A stretch of 40,793 bases of DNA from positions 1-40,793 of the forward strand of contig JAEUBA010000157.1 of NCBI GenBank assembly GCA_018257865.1, read 5' to 3'. Both the position numbers and the translations under genes were made by a program. The DNA is from Stereocaulon alpinum. Taxonomy: Eukaryota > Ascomycota > Lecanoromycetes > Lecanorales > Stereocaulaceae. How positions within the stretch are numbered: position 1 is the first letter of the stretch; every line of letters begins with the position of its first letter. Below are positions 33,526 to 40,793 of the stretch, one piece after another. The notes beneath the pieces are model-generated. The model saw only the letters and a program-made list of their open reading frames with translations, was not told the DNA's origin and did no database searches.

Positions 33526-35675
33526 TAGGTTATCTATAGTCTTAATTTTAGTATAAGGTATTTATACTTATAGAAAACGTCGGTTACCTAAGGTAATAAG
33601 ACACCTAGTGTCTAGGTATACCTCTTAAGGAATACCTTTCAGTAAATACTAGATTATTACTGTAATATAATACTAATTTCGAAAGCCAGCTCCAGCTATA
33701 CGCTCTATATAATCGACCTTTAATTAAAGGATACGAGGACTAGCTTCCGGTTCCTTTAAAGTAGTATAGTAACTGCGAGGACTAGAGTTAGCTTTATACT
33801 TCTAGTATTCGTCTCTTAAGTATTAGTAGAGCTTATTTCTAGATACGAATACTCGCTTATATCTTCGATATATCTTATCTACTAGTCTAATAAAGAAGCT
33901 ATAAGTTTCCGCTTCTGGCTTAAGCTGCTCCTTAAAAGGTTCTTCGTTATAGTACTTAAAGTCTTAGGGCTCCTTAGACTCCTTAGTAGTAGGGGCGTAG
34001 CTGCTATATTTATTATTACTTTTATCTCTATAATAGACCCTAGCGGCTTTCTACTAGAAGTTATTTCGACCCTTATTACTAAAGCTTTAGTAAGGTCTTC
34101 CGTTTCCGGCGTAGGATTTTTTACCTTAGAAAGGCTTCGACTAGTATAGCGGTCTTACTAAATTTAACCCGCTTACTAGTCCTCCAGCTATCTACAGAGG
34201 CTAACGTAGGGTAGGTAGGCTTTCTCTTAGAGAGTATTAGTTTTAGGACGAGTACTGTAGTTACTTATTAGCCTAGTAGTTCGAATTTCTATAGTTACTA
34301 CTATTATAGCTATTAGAGTAGCCTTAATAAGGCTACTAGTTACTACGCTAGAAGGGCGTTAAAGAATACGGAGGCTTAGAAAATCCTCCTTAGCGAATAG
34401 TATACTAACTAGATTATCCTCCCTTATTAATAGCCTTACTTACGACTCTTTAAGTCGCTTTATCTTCTTCTACAGCGAGCTTATACTAAATATATTATTT
34501 AGTATTGAGTTACTTAAGAAATAAGTGCACTAAAGTATTTACCGTAGGCTAGGGAATAGTATTTCGAAAGCTAGGTACTAGGTTATTCTATACTACTATT
34601 AACTAAGTATTCCCTAGCTCCGCTGCTCGTATATAGCGGAAGATAGACTAAGCGAACTCCCTAGGGTTAGTATTATTTAGAGTATTACTTATTATAAACT
34701 TCTCTAAATATATTAATTTTACTACTTCGCTAGTATCTTCTTTAAACTATTAAATTAATAGTTTTATTTATTATTTAAGGTTTACTATTTCTAGTATAAC
34801 TCGCTTAAATTCGGATAATTCTACTATATACTATATTATTACGGTGCCTTTTAGGTAGCTGAGAATAACTCTTAGGACTTATTCTTTATTAAACCGTCTC
34901 TTTATTTCCTTAAGCCTATCGACGAAGACGAATATATCTTAGAATATAATATACTTCTCTCTAACTACTAGACTATCTCCTTCTACTCTAGGATTAAAGA
35001 AGCTAATATTATAAGGACGTAAGGGTAGAGGGCGTCTAGGCAGTGCTTCAGCCTACTAGGGTATAGGAGTACTACCGCCGCTTAGGGGGCGGTTATTAGG
35101 GCTACTGCGGAGTAGAGACTGCAGTAACCTCTATTATTATTCGCTAAATCCGGTATTATTAAAGTTGTTTAGGTCTAGCTGACCCTACGGGGGTAGTTAT
35201 ATACTAGTATTACTAGTGCGTCGTTCCTAAGATATACCTACTAGAGGGGTATTTCGAATAATCTCTTTAGTTATAGCTGAGTTACGGCGAGAGCTAATAG
35301 GCGGAGTAATTATAAGGTAGCGTATATACTCCTTAAACGCTTTAATATTAGTACGGAGTAAGGTCTTATTAACTATCTACTTAGAATCCTAGGCTACTGG
35401 GGCGGAGTCTTCTACTATAGAGCTCTTATAAGAAGCTGCTATAGAACCTAAACGAGTAGTCCTTTTTACGGGAGCTTGTAGAGGTGTATTTAATAGCCTA
35501 GCACAGCTAGACGTAATATATACTATAATAATACGAAGACTTTCAGAAATAATACTAGTGTAACTATGGCTACTTTTAAGGAAAGACTCCAATTAATAAG
35601 TAGTAATTATAGTATTTTGGTTAAGGTCTAGCCCTTATAATAATAATAATAACGGCGATAGGGAAGCTAGCTTTT

Positions 35676-35927
35676 TGTTAGGGGCCGGCCTAGAGCGAGT
35701 TAATAGGGGTGTTATTAGACTAGGAGAATAAATCTAAGGAAGGAAAGCTATATATATAGAGCGTGTGTAAGATATATTAGGGACGCGCTCGGGCGCTAAG
35801 GCTAAAGGGGCCTAGCGTTAGATACTAGTAAGAAGTATAATAAATATAAGTAAGAAGTTTAATAAATATTAGTAAGTAATAAAAGAATACTAGTAAGTAA
35901 TTAACGAAAGGCTAGCCTATAATATTA
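35676..35927 (-). repeat. 3' LTR of family A copy 2
   Basis: It is homologous to 25291-25562 and begins TG, with TA at the inner end where copy 1 has CA. It directly adjoins the 5' leader region of family B. Confidence 0.75.
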
Positions 35928-38900
35928 CCCCCCCCCTTAAGAAAGTATTAACCTTAATACGTATAAGCAGTCTTCTATTAGCCGGGACCGCTAGGTTTTC
36001 TAAGGTAACGGCGGTAGAAGTCTATAACTATATTAGCTATATATTTAAACTTATTGCTATCTATATTATACTATTAACGATCTAGTTGCTCTTTATCCTT
36101 CTACCTAATATAGAACTATAAACGGTGCTTCTTCCCTATCTAGTAGGTATCTAAAATCTTATCTAGTTCCTATTCGTTTTCGTTATTAATAATTATTAGC
36201 CTTAGGGGTTTGATACGTTACTTAGGTAGGGGATCGTTAGCAGCCTTACGTAATAGGCTAGGGTAGAATATATTATAGATCTATATACTTACTAGGAGCT
36301 TTAGGCGGTAGGAATATCCTACTTTCCTAATAACTTTAAATAGCCTTAGTATCTTATTATCTAGCTTCTTACTTAGCTATACTATAGTAATATTTCTGCT
36401 AGATAGAAAGACTAAATCTCCTACTTCGTAGGAGATATTAGATTAGTAGCGATTCGCCTAGTCTATTATCCGTTTACGACTCTAAGCGGACTATTCCTTA
36501 ATAAATTCTAGTATATCCGCTATTTTATCTATAATACCGTTTGCCTTAGCAGGCTACGTCCTTTCCTAAGCGGAAGGGCTAGGCTCTACTAGCGGCGAGA
36601 AAGATATATAAGGATAGAAGCCTTTATTAGCGAAGAAGGGAGATATACTAGTAGTATTAGTAATAGTATTATTATTAGCGAATTCTACGATAGGTAGCTA
36701 ACGGACCTAATTATCCTATATATAGGAGTAGTACGTCCTTAGTTACCGCTTAATATCCTAATTAGCTCTTTTAGTCTATCTATCGGTTTCTAGGTAGAAC
36801 GCTATAGATAGCTTTACCTTAATTCCTAATTACTTATAAAGCGCCTCCTATACTAATAAGACGAACTATAGACCTCGGTCTAATATAATAGAGTTAGGTA
36901 GACTATAGGTATAGAAGACGTAATTAAGTAAGATATCTACCGTAGCCTCTATAGAGGTTCCTTTATTAGTAGTAGTATATAGTACGTAGTACTATTCCTT
37001 AGTAAGACGGTCTACTAGTATATAAATAGCGTTATAGTTATTTAAGATAGGAAGACCTATAACGAAGTCTATTAAGATATCCTGCTAGTATTACTTTAGG
37101 GTAGGTAGTAGCTATAGGAGTCTATTATATTAATCTCTTAGTACCTTACTTTTCTAATATATATAGTAGTTATAGATATAATAGGCTACTTCCTCTTTTA
37201 TACCTAGCTAGTAGAATTAATACTTTAGGATCTCTAGCGTATAGTCTCTTCCTAAATAACCGCTTATAAGGAGATTATAGCTTTCCTTTATAATTTCAAT
37301 ATAAAGCTCCGGTAGGGCGGGGACCTAAAGACGTTCTTTATAGAAGAGGGTATAATAGCGTTAGGAGTAGTACCTTAAATTAATACCCTTAAAGATCTAA
37401 GTAGGATTCTTCTTAATAGCCTCTTATAGCTATATATAGTCCTTATTATCCTAATTAGCTAATATAATCCTAGCGTAGAGAGGTAAGTCTTTATCTATTA
37501 GTACGTTAATTTACTCCTCTAAAGGCTTTTAGTCTACTAAGAAGGTTAGATTATAACCTTAGAAGTATTTAGGTAATAGTAGTATATAATACTAGTACTT
37601 TAGATATAAGTCGTCCTTATCCGTAGGTACTAAGTTAGGTAACTTAATTAGGGTATCTACTTTCCTATTTAACTTCCTAGTATAGTATATAATCTTAAAG
37701 TTATAGTCTACTAACTTCTCAGCCTATCTAGCTTAACGGCGGGTAAGCTCCTTTATCTATATAAAGTACTCTAAGCTTTTATAGTTAGTAAAGATCTAAA
37801 TTAGGATATCTATTAACTTAAGTTTAGGGCGCTAGTACTTTAGGTAGCGAACTATCGCTAGTAGTTCCTTATTATAAATCTTATAGTTATATTCTACTAG
37901 TAGTAAGTTCTTACTATAGAATATAACTAGATATAGTACCCTATTATTATCCGCTTATAATAATACTCCGCTATTAACGTAGTTTAAAGAGTTAGTCTCT
38001 AGTACCGCTAGTTAAGATCTTTTATAGTACCTTAGTACTAAGGTACTAGTTACTAAATCCTTTATTTCTTTAAAGGCTAATTAATATACTTTAGACTAAT
38101 AGAACGGGTAATCTTTTTTAGTAAGTACTACTAGTAGTTTTACCGTTTTTAAGAAGTCCTTAATAAATTAATAGTAGAAGTTATAGAAGCTAACGAATAC
38201 TTATACCTCCTTTAGATAGGTAGGGGCTTTTTAGTTAGTAACTACTTTAACTTTATTAGGATCTATCCTTAGTCTACTAGTAGATACTATTAATCCTAAA
38301 AACTTCGTTTCTTATATATAGAATTTGTACTTATTAATATCTACCTAAAGGCCTACCTCTTATAGTTATATAAGGACCTTTTTAATATACTCTTAATACT
38401 CCTTCTTAGTCTTACTATAGATTAGGATATTATTTAGGTAAGCTTAGTAGAAGTTATTAAGGTATTCGAATAAGGTATCGTTTATATATTACTAGTAAGA
38501 GGCAGGATCTCCGGTTAGTCTAAAAGGTAATATATAGTACTTAAAGGCTCCGAAGGAAGTAGTAAAGGTAGTATAGTCTTTACTATCTAGATATATTCTA
38601 AGCTTATTAAATATAGTAATAATATTAAGCTTAATAAGGTACTTATAGCCTACTATATAAGCTAAGGCTTCTTTAATTAATAGAATTAGATAGCGGTTTC
38701 GAATTATTATTATATTAAGTCTATAGTAGTCTACGTAGAATCTTAAGCTACTATCCTTCTTTTATATAAATAGTACTAGGGACGTGTATAGGGCGGTACT
38801 TAGTAAGATAAAGCCCTTCTTAAGGTTCTCTTTAAGGTATTCTTTCACCTTCTATAGCTTAAAGCTAGATATTAGGTATAGTCGACTCTATAGTAGCCTC

Positions 38901-39912
38901 TTTCCTAGCTCCAGCTTAATCTTATAATTATATAGTTAATATAGAGGGAGAACCTTTATCTTATCTTTATTAAAAATATTAATTAAGTTATAGTACTCCT
39001 TTAGGAGCTTCTTTTTAATATTATCCTTAATATAGATAGTAGTCTTACGTATTACTTTTATTAGAATATCTTTTCTTAGTTAATAGTCTATTCTAGTAAG
39101 GGTTATAGAGAAGTACTAAACTTAATACTTCTTTAGATTCTAGGCTAGTAGGTAGAAGGCTATTATATTAATTTAACTAATATCTAACGCCTTATTTTCT
39201 TCGGGCGGGGGAGAGGTAGTATAAGGGGGGATAACCTTTTTAGTCTTAGGTTTTATTATAATAATCTTAGTAGGCTTTACTAGCTTTAAGGTAGTTAATT
39301 TAGCTTTAACTCCTAGACTAGGGGTAGGCGGCTTAGGTATAGGTATACCTATATAGTTATAATACCTTAGTATAAAGATAATATAATTATCTACTATATC
39401 TAGTAGGACCTTATACTTATTTATCTATAGCTTACTAAGGATAATATATTAATTACCTAAGTTAGTAATAAGTATAGGTACGGTAGACTCTATATAGTCG
39501 CTAACCCGTATTAAGGGATAGATAGTATAGGTAATAGGCTTCCTTCGTATTTTACTATTATATCCGTAAAGGTATTAGGGTTTAGAAAGGGGAATAGGGA
39601 TAATATTAAGGGTATTAGAAAGGATTTATACTTCTTTTTTATTAATAAATAAGTATATAGTAGTACTAGTATTAGTAAAAGCTTTTAATTTATATTCCTT
39701 ATCCTAAGTTATTAAGGTAATAGGATATATAAATAAGTATCTACTAAAGGGATTATAGAATTCTATAGATAATAAGAATAGTAGGTCTTTAGGGGTAACT
39801 TCCCTAAAGATTGCTAGTTTTTTAAATCTAATATCTCCTTAACTTCTTTAGCCTCTCTAGCGTCCTTATCTTCGCTACTAACTTTTTATACTACTTTATA
39901 GAGATACTTAGG

Positions 39913-39954
39913 GTATTCCGGAGTAAAGTAGCCTTCCTTATTATAATAGAAGTA
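39913..39954 (-). pseudogene. Zinc knuckle of family A gag with all four ligands mutated to Tyr
   Basis: The minus strand reads YFYYNKEGYFTPEY, which has the C-x2-C-x4-H-x4-C spacing exactly but Tyr at each ligand position. Each change needs a single G-to-A or C-to-T transition (TGC/TGT or CAC/CAT to TAC/TAT), as RIP makes. Confidence 0.75.
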
Positions 39955-40793
39955 CCTTAACTTATCCTTTAATATAGGATACTCCTCCTTATAAGGTTCC
40001 TCTTTATAGGAATTAGATAGGGGGTAGGTAGTAGTACTTCTAAATATAACTTAGTAATTTATATAAGGGTTTAGAGTAGGTAAGGGGACTTACTAGCTCT
40101 TTATTCTTAGGATATTATAAGGGTTAGTATTTACCTAAGGCTTTATAGCGGCTTCTTTAGCTTAGATATTATATATCTCCTAATTAGCGACTATAAGGAA
40201 CTTATTAAGGGTAGAATAATCCTTATTTATCTTATATTTCTTAGTATAGATATCCCTTTTTAATATAGGGGAGATTTTCTTATATAGATCCTTAAACTAG
40301 CGCTTCGTATTAATTTTTCCTATAGTTATAAGCTAAGTAAATTTAATCTAGAAATTATTATAAGTTATTAATCCTATTTCGAGCTTATAATATATAAGGC
40401 GGGTAGACTAGATATAGTTAATTAATTGATTGATTGATTTATACGCCTATTCTAGTATCTATATATACTAATAAGGGTATTCTCTTATATTATTAGGAAA
40501 TCTAGGGGGGTTGAAGGCCCTCTAGACGCGAAAGAAACCTTTCTAGAGTCGCCCCTTCTAGCTAAAAACTTTCGCTTATTAGCTTACTTATTATTTTACT
40601 CCGCCTATCTAACCTTACCGCTAGGCTCTATAATACTAGTAATAATAATCTCTATTACCTTAATAGGCCTTATAATACTCTAGTAGCTCCGCCGCCTTTA
40701 GCTTCTACTTATACTTAGGCTTCTTTATCTTTAGGGTTTTTATTACTAGTTCTACTCTAATAGGGAGTTTAGACTAGGAGAGCTATTCCCTAG

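Larger units (their letters stand above)
29297..35675 (-). mobile_element. Family B Ty3/gypsy retrotransposon, RIP-killed, 5' end not in view
   Basis: On the minus strand the order from right to left is gag-like region (about 35.6-34.0 kb), protease region (33525-33262), reverse transcriptase (YVNN at 32181-32170, family YVDD) and integrase (DFI-RLP block, then TYKFSKL at about 30690-30670). It closes with a 167-base LTR at 29297. The order is typical Ty3/gypsy. It starts precisely where collinearity of family A copy 1 stops. A matching LTR at the right end is missing: sequence runs directly into the LTR of family A copy 2 at 35676. Frames are full of stops. Confidence 0.72.
35676..40793 (-). 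mobile_element. Family A Ty3/gypsy retrotransposon, copy 2, truncated by the window edge
   Basis: On the minus strand, from right to left, the element shows the gag region with a mutated zinc knuckle (39954-39913) and the protease region near 39.4 kb. Reverse transcriptase follows, with a long recognisable RT core from about 38.99 kb down to YLNN at 38440-38429. Integrase is collinear with copy 1, then comes the polypurine tract (CTTAAG plus nine G) and the 3' LTR (35676-35927). It has TG at the outer LTR end. Stops and D-to-N changes indicate RIP. The 5' LTR lies beyond 40793. The right-most ~375 bases are repeated in inverted orientation at 1418-1785. Confidence 0.82.

Noticed and set aside
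35389..35592. 67-codon open frame on the minus strand
   Set aside because: It falls in the gag-side part of the dead family B element and has no independent support as a gene.
25285..35780. A single ~10-kb element bounded by the two family A LTRs
   Set aside because: Both LTRs are followed by their own polypurine tract and collinear integrase-RT sequence in the same direction, so each is the 3' LTR of a separate copy, not a 5'/3' pair.

Overview
ORGANISM. The window looks like a filamentous ascomycete (Pezizomycotina) chromosome segment. Two things support this. First, the genes are split by many short GT-AG introns (45-76 bp, plus a few of 130-160 bp). Second, about 22 kb on the right and 1.7 kb on the left are AT-rich, TpA-rich and almost empty of CpA/TpG while CpG is kept, which is the signature of repeat-induced point mutation (RIP). 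I cannot name a species. LAYOUT. 1-122: short unmutated sequence. 123-1417: RIP-mutated fragment with a decayed zinc knuckle (minus strand, LINE-like). 1418-1785: fragment of a Ty3/gypsy gag region. 1786-2742: no recognisable gene. 2743-17672: gene island with two BBE-type FAD-linked oxidoreductases, a short-chain dehydrogenase, a seven-helix rhodopsin-like membrane protein, two cytochrome P450s and one unrecognised low-complexity protein. About 10.46-10.90 kb holds a small inverted-repeat element next to duplicated noncoding DNA. 17673-18700: no recognisable gene. About 18725-40793: a stack of RIP-killed Ty3/gypsy retrotransposons, all on the minus strand. HOW THE GENES FIT. The six enzyme or membrane genes read as intact once introns are removed: every exon set I assembled closes in frame and keeps its catalytic motifs. 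Two FAD oxidases, two P450s and an SDR are typical tailoring enzymes of fungal secondary metabolism, and the two P450s are divergently transcribed from one 950-bp intergenic region holding a CCG-N8-CGG palindrome. However, no backbone synthase (PKS, NRPS, terpene cyclase, DMATS), no transcription factor and no classical transporter gene is visible, so this is either an orphan tailoring set or the edge of a cluster cut by repeats. RETROELEMENTS. Family C is interrupted by family A copy 1. A1 carries a 672-bp miniature LTR element (130-bp LTRs, 5-bp target duplication) and is interrupted by family B. B in turn is interrupted by family A copy 2, which runs off the right end. The order fits a Russian-doll nesting C > A1 > (mini-LTR element; B > A2). 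The most distinctive object is the miniature LTR element, with three 67-68-bp tandem repeats, a tRNA-like box and a polypurine tract resembling that of family A. No demonstrably new biochemical system is seen.
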